Below are positions 27,595 through 39,300 of a stretch of DNA of 64,000 bases, one piece after another. The position numbers were made by a program, and so were the translations under genes. The first letter of the stretch is position 1; each line of letters opens with the position of its first letter. The stretch is from Lottia gigantea (taxonomy: Eukaryota > Mollusca > Gastropoda > Lottiidae): contig NW_008710284.1 of the NCBI RefSeq assembly GCF_000327385.1, positions 385,440 to 449,439 on the forward strand, given 5' to 3'. Below the pieces are notes generated by a model that saw only the letters and a list, made by a program, of their open reading frames with translations, ran no database searches and was not told the origin of the DNA.

Positions 27595-30500
27595 ATGGGG
27601 AACTCGAGCGGAAAGGGTGACAGTAAAGATAAAAGTGATAAGAAGCCGCTGAAGGGTTTAAAACCGTTTAAGAAGATGAAACATTTTGGAAAGAAGAAGT
27701 GTGATAGGTAAGTGTTTGTATTTCATTATCGTGTATCACTCTTATCACAGATCCAAGTTCAGGTTTCGTTTTGCAGTTTATATCCTTAGTACTTGGTTTC
27801 TTTATCCCATGATCAGGGCCTTGATTTACAGAGAGTTCACATAGCTAATATTTATTATAGTAATTATATCACAGAGAGTTCACATGGTTAGAATTTATTA
27901 GGTGATAATATATAAGATTATAATCGATATGCTATAGAAGATATTTATGAGTTGTAATAATATATTTTTTAATCGCCCTCACCTGTACTACCACCTGTTT
28001 CACTACTAATATAATTATATTCATTGTTCTGTATTCTCTATACAAACATTAATAGGGCACCGGGCAATATCAATTACCGTATACTCATACACAATAACAT
28101 TGCGACCTGCATCATTAACAATAATAAAAAAATTATTGTAATCAATGGCAGTGCGACCTGTATCTTTAACAATAATAAAAAAAAGGGAGGGTTGTAGCTC
28201 ATTTCGTTAAAGTGTTGTCTTTTGACATGACATTTGTTATTAAATGTGATTTTTTTCCAATTTTTTCTATCAATCCAGCTGTAAATGGTTACTGGATACG
28301 TCATCTATCCTTATTATTTCAGTCTGCTTAAATGGAGGCTAAAATGTCAGGCCTGTGGTGCATCTACACGAGCCCCCTCCCCCTTTTTTTTCTTAGCAAG
28401 ACCCTCACTACTTTCAATTATCTCAAATAATAGTACTCGTATGCAAGTAGGCTACCTCTTTTAGAGATTGAGAAATGGGCGTGGTTTTGTAGTAATTTCA
28501 AACCAATCAATTTATAAGATAACCTGTCATGTCTTCAGAATGATTAATATTGAAGTGTATGTAATAAATGAATATATTCCTAGGAAATGGTGCGTGCTAA
28601 ATCAATAACGACCAATCATTAATATCTTTCCTTCTTCTATAGCTCAAACTTTCCACCTTTTTATATATTATATTACATTAAGTTGAATACTTATCGGAGC
28701 GCCTTAGGTGAGTTTCCTTGCAATATTGCATTACTTTTCATCACACCTGTCAAATTTGAAATCTTATTGTAGCCTACCGCTTGATTCGAATTCTGCAAAA
28801 AGTTGCATATTTTTCAGAAAGCTTTTGGGGGAGGCTTGCTGCAAGAAAATCTTTTTATGCTTTTTTCATTGTCATATTGTCGTTCCCTTATTGTAAATTT
28901 TCTTGGCATATTTTCAAATATTCTTTTTGTAAATATTATTCAAAAAGTTACCTATCTGAAGGGCTGCATTATGTTAATTGCTCACGTACGCCAGGTAATT
29001 ACATGGAAGAGAGAGAGGGAGGAGCGGAGGGGGGATTTAATGCCGAGTATCATAAACAATTTCACTTGAATATATCTCCTTGCAATCTTAATTCGCTATA
29101 GATTTTTGACTATTAGCTTAACAGATGCTTCGACAGTGTGCTTTTGTCCGTCATTGCACACTGTATGGTGTTAATCGCCTTTATTAGCCCGACCGGTGCA
29201 GAAGAGAAAGACGCTAAACTTCATTTAATTTTAATATTAATTGCCTTAATTAATGCACACGTTGTCTCTGAGATCCAGATGACTGTTTCATTAAATGATA
29301 CAATGTTATACTATAATATGGGAGATAACTCGTGTTAAGTTCCACTAGGCTACAGACTACATTTAAGAGTTTAATAGTTTCCCTGCTCGTTACACAGTGC
29401 GCACCTGTCATAAGTTTTGAAATAACTGTTTTTTTAGACGTCGGTCGGTTCACACAAAATATTTATAGGTTTACTGTTGTCTGCATGTAGATTTTGTGTT
29501 TGAAAAATGGTTTTCGATTGCAGTGAATGTCTTTAAATCATCAAGGTTGTTCTCCCCAAAACTCAATCATTGTAGGCCTGCTTGTCTATGAATTTTGTAT
29601 TTGAATGATGATTTTGGCCGGTCGATTTCCGCTCTGATTCAAGGGTGTAAACAAGTAAGAATCAATAGTGTAAGAAATAAAGTCTACAGGTGTTGGTGGT
29701 AAATCAATATCTAAACATTCCTTATCAAACAGTTTACATTGATTTATTGTAATTAATACATCATATTTCAAGGCCTTTTTTCTCTTTCTTCTGTTCCTTA
29801 CTCCATTTATAGATTAACAGCCCTACCCAACCATCTTGAACTTAAAGGTGTAGTATGCCAGTGGCGGAGCCAAAGGGGGACAGACGTAAACCTGGCTCCG
29901 ACACTGGCTCCCGCTTATCCATGACTACTATTGCAGTAAAAATCTGTCTCCATATTCCAACGCAGTCAAAAACATGTTTATAGTTTTTATAACACCCTTT
30001 CCCAACCAAGCAGTTTGATTGCAGTATAAGTGAAAACTCTCTAGTCTGTATGGGGAAGGCTTTTTCTTGTGACTGCTCATTTTCCAATACAAAAGCAGAT
30101 TGCAAAGTAGATGCGTATTATACAGGCACGTGTGTCCTAACTCAGAGGGCATTTTGCTCATTTCCATAATAGCAGATCGAAATGCAGGTGCAATGTACGG
30201 GTTTGCCCTATCTATTTTACGCTTGTCAGTCACCCTTAATGCAATAAGGCATTTGGTGAGTTATTTTTATACTAGAGTACCTGTTATTATTATTCTGAAA
30301 GTTATTTCTCTATTGTACTGTGAGTTATAGATATCGATCACTATTTTATATGTAACAGATGTCCTTTGTTTTCAATTTCAAAGTCTGGCAATTTTCCAAA
30401 CAGATTTTCTGCAATATTTCAAAGACTTTGAATTCACTTTAAGTCATAAATTTGGGTGACGAGCCATTTTTTTTTCGAAATGTAAAATAACAGCAAAATG

Positions 30501-33500
30501 AGTGTGCGATTGTGTCAAGCGAATCTCAAATGCTCAAGCGTTATGACTTTTTGTGACCCCAGCGTTTAGTTCTGTGACCCTATAACGCTCAGTTTTGTGA
30601 CTCTATTACGCTCAGATGTGTGACTTTTTAACGTTCTTTAACGCTCTGTGAATCTATTACGCTCAGTTTTGTGACTCTATTACGCTCAGATGTGTGACTT
30701 TATAACGTTCTATAACGCTCAGTTTTGTGACTCTATAACGCTCAGTTTTGTGACTCTATAACGCACAGTTTTGTGACTCTGTAACGCCCAGTTTTGTGAC
30801 TCTATGACGCTCTATTTGTGACTTTATAACGCTCATAAGATTATCGTATTCGATTGTAAATCAATTCATAATTAATAAACAGTGCTTGATCTCAATTTGT
30901 TCAGAAAAAAATATTTGACAGAAGTTTAACATAATTAAACCAAGATTTAATTATGATTATATTTCAAAATCAAAACAATATGATGTTTATTTCGCACTTC
31001 AATGCCTATCTGGTTCATTGTTAATACTAGCTGACTGGCTGCCTGTATATAGCTAGAGAATATATCTGTATTGATAAACTAGTAGGAGTCTAGTCACAGC
31101 TTAGACGTGGAGAGTTTTAGCTAAATCTAATTTGACTTTGTGGATTATTGCATAAGCTGAGTTTTAAACGTAATAAGGAGGAACTGTTTAATTATCCGAG
31201 AGGCTTGGAATCATTTGGAATTTAAATATCGTTGAGGGATCTCTTTTGCCCAGGGAACCAAAAGCCTAGCAATAACATTCATGTGGATAATCCTTGTTAA
31301 CAGTAAAGTGTATAATATTCGAAACGTTGCGTTGGATATTATATGGAGTAATTACACAATATTTGGACCTTTATTTGAAGTTGAAGAGACAAGGGGGAGA
31401 CATTAGAAATATTTTGGACATATTATGCTGTGTTGCTGTTGTGCTTCAAAAAATGATGATACCAAAGTACCCATCCTGCATTCGGATGCGGAGATTTTAG
31501 AGCCCGACCCAGGAAAGAAGCGAGACAGCATTAACGGTCATACTATAGTTCAGAATGGTCCAGATAGTACTGAAATGGGTGATAAAGTAAGCAAGAATTC
31601 TACAGAAACTGAAGGAATGGCAGAAATCAAGTCTAAGCCGAGTGATGGAGGGATTGAGGACATATCAAACGTCCAGCCGGTCATCCCTCTTACTATTGTC
31701 GATGACGAGTGGGTACTTATTTTATATACGTTGATTCAAAAATATCCCTCGTTTCAGCTTTCCCCTGTCACACTCTCTCCCTTTTACCCCTTTCTCTATC
31801 GTTATATTCTGTTACACTCCCTCTCCACTCCCCTCTGTCTGTCTGTTTGGTCCTTACCCCCCTGAAATTGTTGTGACTGATTGCTAAGCAAGTTGTTCAA
31901 TCTAAATTGAAACCAGTCCAAATAATTTTTAAGCTTAATAAAGAGTTTAACCGACATGATTCCTCAGCATTTGAAATTTGAAAATAGAAGTCTAATGCTT
32001 CTTTCCTTGCAAATGTTCACTCTCGCACACTGCACATAACATTATTAGATGCAGAAAAACAGCAGGGCGTAAACACTATATTATTTGAATAGTGAATAAG
32101 ATAAATATAGTACAGTGACAGTTCTAGATATTAGTCATTACCTGTATAATAATTACAATATATATAGTATATAATCAATAGTAGAATACTAATTATAAAT
32201 TAATATATATTCTAAACCTCATATTAACTTACATATAGATACATCTCATTTATTCTACCTTTTGTCATGTTTCTTTACAAATTATTTTTCACAGAACGAA
32301 AAAACTTATACAATCAGTTGAAATATATAATTAGATAGCTTATGATATTTAAATATCAATTAAAGGGACAGCGTCATTAATGACATGAATTATAACTAAC
32401 TCCTCTACTATATAGTACACACCCGTATATAGTACACACTCCACACCCGTATATAGTACACACTCCACACCCGTATATAGTACACACTCCATACCCGTAT
32501 ATAGTGCACACCCGTATATAGTACACACTCCACACCCGTATATAGTACACACTCCACACCCGTATATAGTACACACTCCATACCCGTATATAGTACACAC
32601 CCGTATATAGTACACACTCCACAACCGTATATAGTACACACCCCACACCCGTATATAGTACACACCCGTATATAGTACAGACCCCACACCCGTATATAGT
32701 CCACACTTATCTATAGTCCACGCCCGTATATATATATATATACACCTATGCTTAGTACACATCAGTATATAGTACACACCTGTATATAGTACATACCCGT
32801 AAATAGTACACACTTATCTATAGTCCACACCCGTATATAGTACACACTTATAGTCCACACCCGTATATATACACCTATGCGTAGTACACATCAGAATATG
32901 GTACACCTCTATATGTATTGTACACAAGAGTTTATATATAGTACACACCAGTATTTATCCTGAATTCACTTGAAAATATCAAAAATCAATATCATCTATA
33001 TGGTCTCTCTGAAATAGTTCTAGGTTGACAGACCTAAATACAAAATAAACAATATTAGCTATGCAATGTGGACTCTCAGAAAAAGATACCTGGTATCAAT
33101 AAAGAAGAAGTTCGTGAATCTCCTATGTAAAGCACTGGTCGATTTTAATAACCGAGGATCATGTTACCTCTGTAAAAATGTGTATCTTTGTAATATTTCA
33201 GAACATTAGAAGATCACGAAGAAGATATGTCTGAGCTACATAGAAAGGAATCTATCTCGCTATCTAAAGATGAAATAGAATCACTGTATTTTAAAGCAGA
33301 GTTTGCCTGCATGGATCTGGGTAAAGATGGGAAATTATGTTACTCTGAGTTTGTACGTTTGTTAGCTGGTCTAGGTTACCATTTAGGAGTTCCTGGAGCC
33401 AAGGTAAGTTCACGAACTGGACTATTGATGGCATGGCGAGTGCTGCTGAAAGTCGGCCCTATCACCTAAAGGCTATCTTGAGTGTTAGGCAGCGTAGAGA

Positions 33501-34218
33501 GGTTACTTTATTGAATACATGTTCAACTATTGTCTATTACAGCTTAATATGGGAAGTCTGTTTCGATTAAGGACGAATGCTAATTTGCACGTGCATACAA
33601 GATACGCTGAAAGCATTTATGAAATATAAATCATCGTGGTGATAATCTCTTTATAGAGAACATTCAGAAAGAGTCAGCATGTTTCGACTGATAACTGTCA
33701 AAAGAGTCTGTATATTTCGGGTTCAGGGTTCATCTATATCTGACTGATTATCTTACAGAAAGTTTGGAAAGATTGCGGGAAATATGAATCGTCGTACATG
33801 ACATTACGGGAATATGTAGATTTGATGAAAAACGACGACGAGTTGGAAAAGGCGTAAGTGTGTTCTTTTTATCCTCGGTAGTATATGATGAAATTAAACC
33901 ACTACATTTACAAGCACCCGTGATACAAAAAAAGTGTCTATTGATGCCTAGGTGCGAGACGGAGTGTCTGAAGTGTCTCAATTATCTCCCTTTCTTATGT
34001 TTTCCAGCACCAGTAGCTGTAGGAGTGTTTTTGCAGCCTTCGATTGGGATAGCAGTGGATGGGCGTCCAAATCGGATATCATAAAAGGCTTGGAGACAGT
34101 CCTAGGAATTACTGTGACGCCGCAACTCGAACAGAAAATACAGGCCATGGATTCAAATAAAGATGGCTGCGTTTATTATGGAGATTATTTAAAGATGCAA
34201 CTGAAGGGATTTAAATGA
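27595..34218 (+). CDS. EF-hand calcium-binding protein, isoform with myristoylatable N-terminus
   Basis: Exons 27595-27707, 33202-33403, 33759-33853 and 34008-34218 join in phase to 206 residues. The first exon encodes MGNSSGKGDSKDK, which fits the N-myristoylation pattern (Gly2, small residue at 6). A strongly basic stretch (KPLKGLKPFKKMKHFGKKK) follows, a pairing known to hold proteins at the inner plasma membrane. Three EF-hand loops are visible: D76-E87 (DLGKDGKLCYSE, with Gly at position 3), D149-D160 (DWDSSGWASKSD) and D185-D196 (DSNKDGCVYYGD). The last two end in Asp in place of the usual Glu, which can alter calcium or magnesium preference. A fourth hand between residues 106 and 137 is not recognisable. 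It looks like a calmodulin-superfamily sensor. I cannot name an orthologue. Confidence 0.8.
28020..31290. other. Large intron region between the alternative first exons
   Basis: I see no exon here that joins in phase to the EF-hand gene. It has a hAT-like terminal motif at 29859 and a 23-bp minisatellite at 30541-30835. Longer frames at 28781-29101 and 29842-30233 have no family resemblance and no matching splice sites. Confidence 0.45.
30541..30835. repeat. 23-bp minisatellite, about 12 copies
   Basis: Units of the form TATAACGCTCAGTTTTGTGA followed by CTC repeat with a 23-bp period (for example 30721 and 30744). Units at the left end are more diverged. The array is intronic, upstream of the second alternative first exon of the EF-hand gene. 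Confidence 0.85.
31425..34218 (+). CDS. EF-hand calcium-binding protein, isoform with Cys-cluster N-terminus
   Basis: An alternative first coding exon at 31425-31708 begins MLCCCCASKND, continues as an 85-residue acidic Ser/Thr-rich tail and ends in phase 2 at a GTGGGT donor. This is the same phase as the first exon at 27595. It joins to the shared exons 33202-33403, 33759-33853 and 34008-34218 for 263 residues. Four consecutive cysteines at the extreme N-terminus are a typical palmitoylation site, so this form is also expected at membranes but by a different and reversible anchor. The two first exons are about 3.7 kb apart, implying separate promoters. The join is inferred from phase and splice signals, not from transcripts. 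Confidence 0.7.
32405..32960. repeat. 24-bp TATA-rich minisatellite
   Basis: Units such as ATAGTACACACTCCACACCC followed by GTAT repeat with a 24-bp period, interspersed with shortened 13-14-bp versions. It lies in the intron before the shared EF-hand exons. Long antisense frames through it (for example 32813-32349) are a by-product of the repeat. Confidence 0.9.
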
Positions 34219-34935
34219 GGGAATATTTAATTCCTAATTTTTTTATCAATTTTAAAGATCGACATTTTATTTTTAAAACATTTACGTCTGAATTATCTGA
34301 AAGCTTAAGACAAGATACCTGTATATTTTCTTTGGGGTCTAAAAGCTTAAAATATTCCCTATAAGCTTTCATTGAAACGCCCAAAAGCTTAGCGACATAC
34401 CTTCTTTTAAATACCTCAAACAAAAGACAATTACGTTATATGCCTACTTTCTTTTGATTTGTAATATAAAATATTCAAAATTTCAAAATTCATGGTGGTT
34501 CTGGGTTATTTCACATAGATATTTTGGCTTAGACGTGTTATCATCTATTGGATATTTCTTAATTCACCCTATACCTAAATACCAAAAAATCATTATTATA
34601 TCAGCTACAAACAGATTCCGAATTGACAAACCAAATTGCAGAGTGACATCTGGGGTTATTTATTAGGCTTACAATCTGATCTGGTCTCCTCTAGCTTTCA
34701 GAACGTATTAAAAGAGTGTTAAAATATTATATAGCATTAATTAAATGGATTGGGGGACACTTACAGCTCCATTTTGGATCTTTTTAAATTTCTATAGCAT
34801 GTTTGTGAGATTCGGGACCCTAACACACCATTCTCATACTTCCAGTGTAAATGCAGGTGCTGCACACATGCTTTAAGGATTTGTATTGGTGTATTATGAA
34901 GCAGCTGTTAACGCCCTGTTTAATCACGTGGCCAC

Positions 34936-34941
34936 TATAAA
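34936..34941 (+). promoter_or_regulatory. TATA box with upstream E-box for a short reading frame
   Basis: TATAAA at 34936-34941 lies 52 bp before an ATG at 34988, a spacing that would put transcription start about 20 bp before that ATG. A CACGTG E-box sits at 34925-34930. In AT-rich DNA a TATAAA alone means little. The E-box beside it and the signal-like peptide after it raise the odds slightly. Confidence 0.25.
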
Positions 34942-34987
34942 ACTGTATAAAAAAATATATTATTTTATTCTACTATAATTTTTCACA

Positions 34988-35110
34988 ATGGCGACGGTTT
35001 TTAAATTGTTATTTTTTATATTTTTGCTAAAAGGTGGTGGTAATCAACATTCACCAAGTCTTCCAATTTTAAGATTTAGTTCGAGATCTAACCGGACGCT
35101 GGAATTTTAA
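34988..35110 (+). CDS. Candidate 40-residue secreted peptide
   Basis: The frame begins MATVFKLLFFIFLLKGGG, a plausible signal peptide with a basic residue and a hydrophobic core. It continues with a short polar tail rich in Ser and Arg (SPSLPILRFSSRSNRTLEF) and a stop. A TATA box and E-box lie at the right distance upstream. I know no relative. With no splice structure and only 40 codons this could easily be chance, so it is offered as a candidate only. Confidence 0.2.
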   Translation: MATVFKLLFFIFLLKGGGNQHSPSLPILRFSSRSNRTLEF

Positions 35111-36399
35111 ATTATTTATACGTTATGACTTGAATATTGCTGTAAAATTGTTCAAATTGGATATATATATATTTAGAATAACTTAACAGTCATTGCTTTG
35201 TACATTTCTCGACCCCTAGTCATTTCCATAAATGGTATCCGGTATGCTTATCGCTATACTTCGGTGCGAAGCTTGAGATGAAATGGCGGACCAGTTTAGT
35301 CATTCCCCATACATACGTTCGTTTAGTTATAAAGACTTCTCGACATTTTGTGATTTTCAATGCATTAAACTTACATAAAAGAGTACACAATAGATTATCT
35401 GAGTATTTACTCTGTGTATCTCCGATGGTTAAAGCCAAGACAGGGCGTAAAACTGGGTCTCTATCATTTCCAGTGTTCAGGGAGAAATCGACTTCAATTT
35501 GTTATATTTTAATAGAAATATTTATGGTTAGTTTGCATATATCCAGGGTTTTATTTCAACGCCTTCCATGGTACAAGCTGGTGCTTGATCGTAGTTTGGA
35601 TCTACCAATTCCTCAGATGTGATGTACAGATGTGATTTCAAATCACATAATATTACGTCTAAATAACTGGTAGAGCCAGCTTGTCGAGCTAACTTGATCC
35701 ATCAAGGCCGTACAAATAGCTAGTTTTGCCCATAAGACACAAGACTAGGTCTTAAAGGTTTCGGATATAATGCCATTCATCGGGCGTCTGGAAATGAAGC
35801 TCCGATATTTGATTTATTTTTGTATATATTTGCACATTTTGTTGTTATCGATATATAAATAAATTTCAACAATTATAAATTCGTGTCTCCTTGCTTTCTC
35901 CTATTTTAAATTCAGTTATTAATTAACTATAAACCTTTATCCTATTCTATTGGATCCAGTGAGTTAGAAACGTTATAGTAGCCTTGTTTAAACAGAATAT
36001 TTGTCAGCTATACACACTGGCCCGTTGTTCGCCCAAGGCTAAGGCTGAGGCTGAAGGGGGCTGGAGGGGACCAACTGTTTCACCCCACAAGCAATTCAAG
36101 GCAAACATCATCTCACAGCCTGCCCTGTAAAGTGTTATAACACGGAATCATGAACAAAGCCTTGTTTGACAGGTCCCACTGTAAAAAAGCGCACATATTT
36201 GGTCTGATTATACAAGTTGAACTGTCAAGACCACCAGCAGACTTTATTCAGATGTCTGGATAATCACGTCAATTATTAACAGTTAAGTTATCCCCCTTTG
36301 CTAAAATCTTCAAGCATGGCTTCCAAACGTGAAAATATTTAAACTTTTATTAAATTTTGATCGTTTTACTTATGAAAGTCTTTTGATTTCACAGGAATA

Positions 36400-39300
36400 A
36401 TGAAAATTAAATGTTTGAGTCGAAATCCTGATGATTTTCTCCGGGAAACGAAAAGAGACATCCATAAAGGTTAGTTTTAATAACGATCATAAAAAAATGT
36501 AAACAAACACACGTGTGAACTGTGATGACGTTTAGATTGTTTTGGTTTTTTTTGATCGATTGTAATTCAAATATTAATGGGATTGATTTTATATTTTTCC
36601 TTCTTATTTCTTGCCAATGGTATCCCCCTTTTTTATATGCATAGATCTAGCAGATATGAAATCATTTTAGACTTGGTCTTGTGAGTTTTATTTCTTTCAT
36701 ATGTCCATATGATCATATTTAATCTGATTTGTAGCCTGTTGCCCTGCTGGAGATCAAGATTCAGTCTTAAACATAGTTTAAACTTGCTCACTTCTTTATT
36801 TTAGTCCCTAGAAACTATGATCCAAACCTACATCCGTTCGAGGCCCCCAGAGAATATGTCCGTGCATTGAATGCTGCTAAATTAGAACGAGTTTTTGCTA
36901 AACCATTCCTAGGATCGTTAGATGGTCACAGAGACAGTGTCAGTGTTATTAAAAAACATCCCACCAGTCTTTCATTGTTATTTTCTGGGGCATATGATGG
37001 AGAGGTGAGTGAACTGAAATAATTGAACTCTTGATCTCCCTAATTGGATTTAATTCAAATTGGCACAGTTTAGATGATAACAAAGTAACAGGGCGCTTAA
37101 CAAAAATAATAATAGTTGTATTTATAAAGTGCTGTTTCGTTAAAACAATGGATCTTTGCCAAGGTAGGGAAGAAACATGAGATCTAAGTTGTTATCTTTC
37201 TTTATTCTTGTTCAAATTTAGGTTCGACTATGGAATATAGCAAGAAGGAATTGTGTAAAAACTGTCCAAGCACATGATGGTTTGGTACAAGGACTGTGTG
37301 CTCATCCTAATGGACAGTCTATTTTCTCGGTAAGCTACACAAAATCTAAAAAATCTATCAGTACATACCATTAGTGTATCATGCATAGAAGTCAGATCTG
37401 TGCTGTCTTGATAGTTATTCAAGCTAAAGAAAACAAGAGCAACAACTCAATTTGACTCTAATTTATGTGTAATCACATAATCAAGAAGAGTTGAATAGGT
37501 TCTTCCAAGTTATCAAACCCAGTAACAGAGAGTGGTGTGAAGTGTTTTGAAAGAATGAAAATGCCCTATCTTTCTGACAACACATTTGACAGATCCACCA
37601 TTATTTATATAACAGACTTTGTTTTTTATTTTGGTTTTATTATTGATATTGAAAGTGTTTTGAAAGAATGATAATGCCGTCTCTTTTTGGCAACACTCTG
37701 CCACAGGATAACTCCTTTCAATATTTATATTATATTTTATCTTGGTATTATTGATATTGATTAGGTGGGTGCAGATAAACTGATAAAACACTGGAGTCTA
37801 ACAGAAGAAGGTGATATTGTAGATGAACCTAAATCAGTCATTATGGGTAGGGTATGTATCATATCTTTTTTGTTTGTTGATTGAGTGGTAAAGTTTATCA
37901 GCCATTTTATCTATCTATATTCTCTTAGTGACTTCATATTATTCAATTGTTAAAGAAAATTGTACAAATTTTGATCAGTTGACTGAAGATCACATAGTGT
38001 AAGGTTTTATAAGAGGAACTCTCTTATAGAAGCACTGGTCTAGGTCACAAGTAGGGACTGTGAATTTCAGCATTGGAATACATCAATTTGACAGAAAATT
38101 ACCTACTTCTGGAGAGATATGCAGAACAAAAAATTCAGAAATGCAAAGCGATTGTTTCAGGGAGATGTGAACATGTTTTTTGAGGTTCTGTTTTAACATT
38201 TATAATTGTTATTTTTTGTAGAGTGTGTTTCAATGTATTGATCACCATGGTAAAGAGAATTATTATGCCACGTGTGGGGTGGGAGTAAATATCTGGGATG
38301 AAGAGAGGACAGAACCAATGAGATATTTTACATGGGGTGTAGATTCTATACATCATGTCAAATTTAACCCCATTGAGGTGAGTTCACTCACTTTTCAGAA
38401 CATAGCATTTGATTTGTTGAATATTTAATGACCTAGAACTGTACCAGCATAACACTTTTGTCAGATCATGGGTGGAAAATGGATTTATCTGCTGAAAAAA
38501 ATGAAAACATCCAGATTTGCAAATTAATGTACAATGATCAAGCTATTACAAACTGCGTGTTTTATCTTGACTTCAATAGACAGATAGTTTGTTAACAATA
38601 AGTCATGGATTCCAATCAAAATTCTCCACTATACAAGAAAGTTGGCTATTGTAGTTCGTAATAGCTTGACATTATGAAGATGAATACAGCTTGTTTTAGA
38701 AGATATTATTAAAATGATTATTGTTAATTTTATTGACAGTGCAATATACTGGGAGCTGCTGCATCTGATAGAAGTATTATATTGTATGATATGAGAGGAT
38801 CTACTCCATTACGAAAGGTTAGTATCACACAGTACTAGCTGTTATCAATCAATTGGTATACTACCTGATATTTTTATACATACAGACTAGTAATATGTAA
38901 ATAATGTTTGTCTATTATGCCTTGTATCATGAAGTATTGATACAGGATGATATGACTGGTGTATCTGTTTGTATAAAACACTGATTAATGCTGATATTTC
39001 TATTAATAGGTGATATTGAAATTAAGAAGTAACGCTATCACGTGGAATCCAATGGAAGCCTATATTTTTACAGTAGCTAATGAAGACTATAAGTAAGTGT
39101 GTTAATTGTTAGAAATTTATAAAATTAAATTATCGAATTGGAATATCAGCGTCAAAACAGTACTGATCTAAGAATAAATGTGTGTTTTTTCACATGAAAT
39201 CTAGACTATTCTGTATCATAAAAGCGAGTATTAATGAATCAATATAGACTAGCTGGTATAGCCTCTTACTAATTATTCTACCTTTATACCTTACAATAAA

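Larger units (their letters stand above)
34219..36399. other. Intergenic region between the EF-hand gene and dcaf13
   Basis: Apart from the short secreted-peptide candidate at 34988 I see no gene. Frames such as 35278-35622 have no recognisable domain, and the sequence around them lacks splice or promoter support. The first few hundred bases are probably the EF-hand 3' UTR. Confidence 0.45.

Noticed and set aside
28781-29101. 106-codon plus-strand frame in the EF-hand intron
   Set aside because: It overlaps another open frame in a second register, has no domain and has no compatible splice sites to the EF-hand exons.
32349-32813. Minus-strand frames rich in CTIYGCGV and YYIRVW
   Set aside because: All come from the 24-bp TATA-rich minisatellite. 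Several frames overlap and none has a splice partner or conserved domain.
35278-35622. 114-codon plus-strand frame
   Set aside because: There is no domain, low complexity is absent but so is any family resemblance, and no splice or promoter context supports it.
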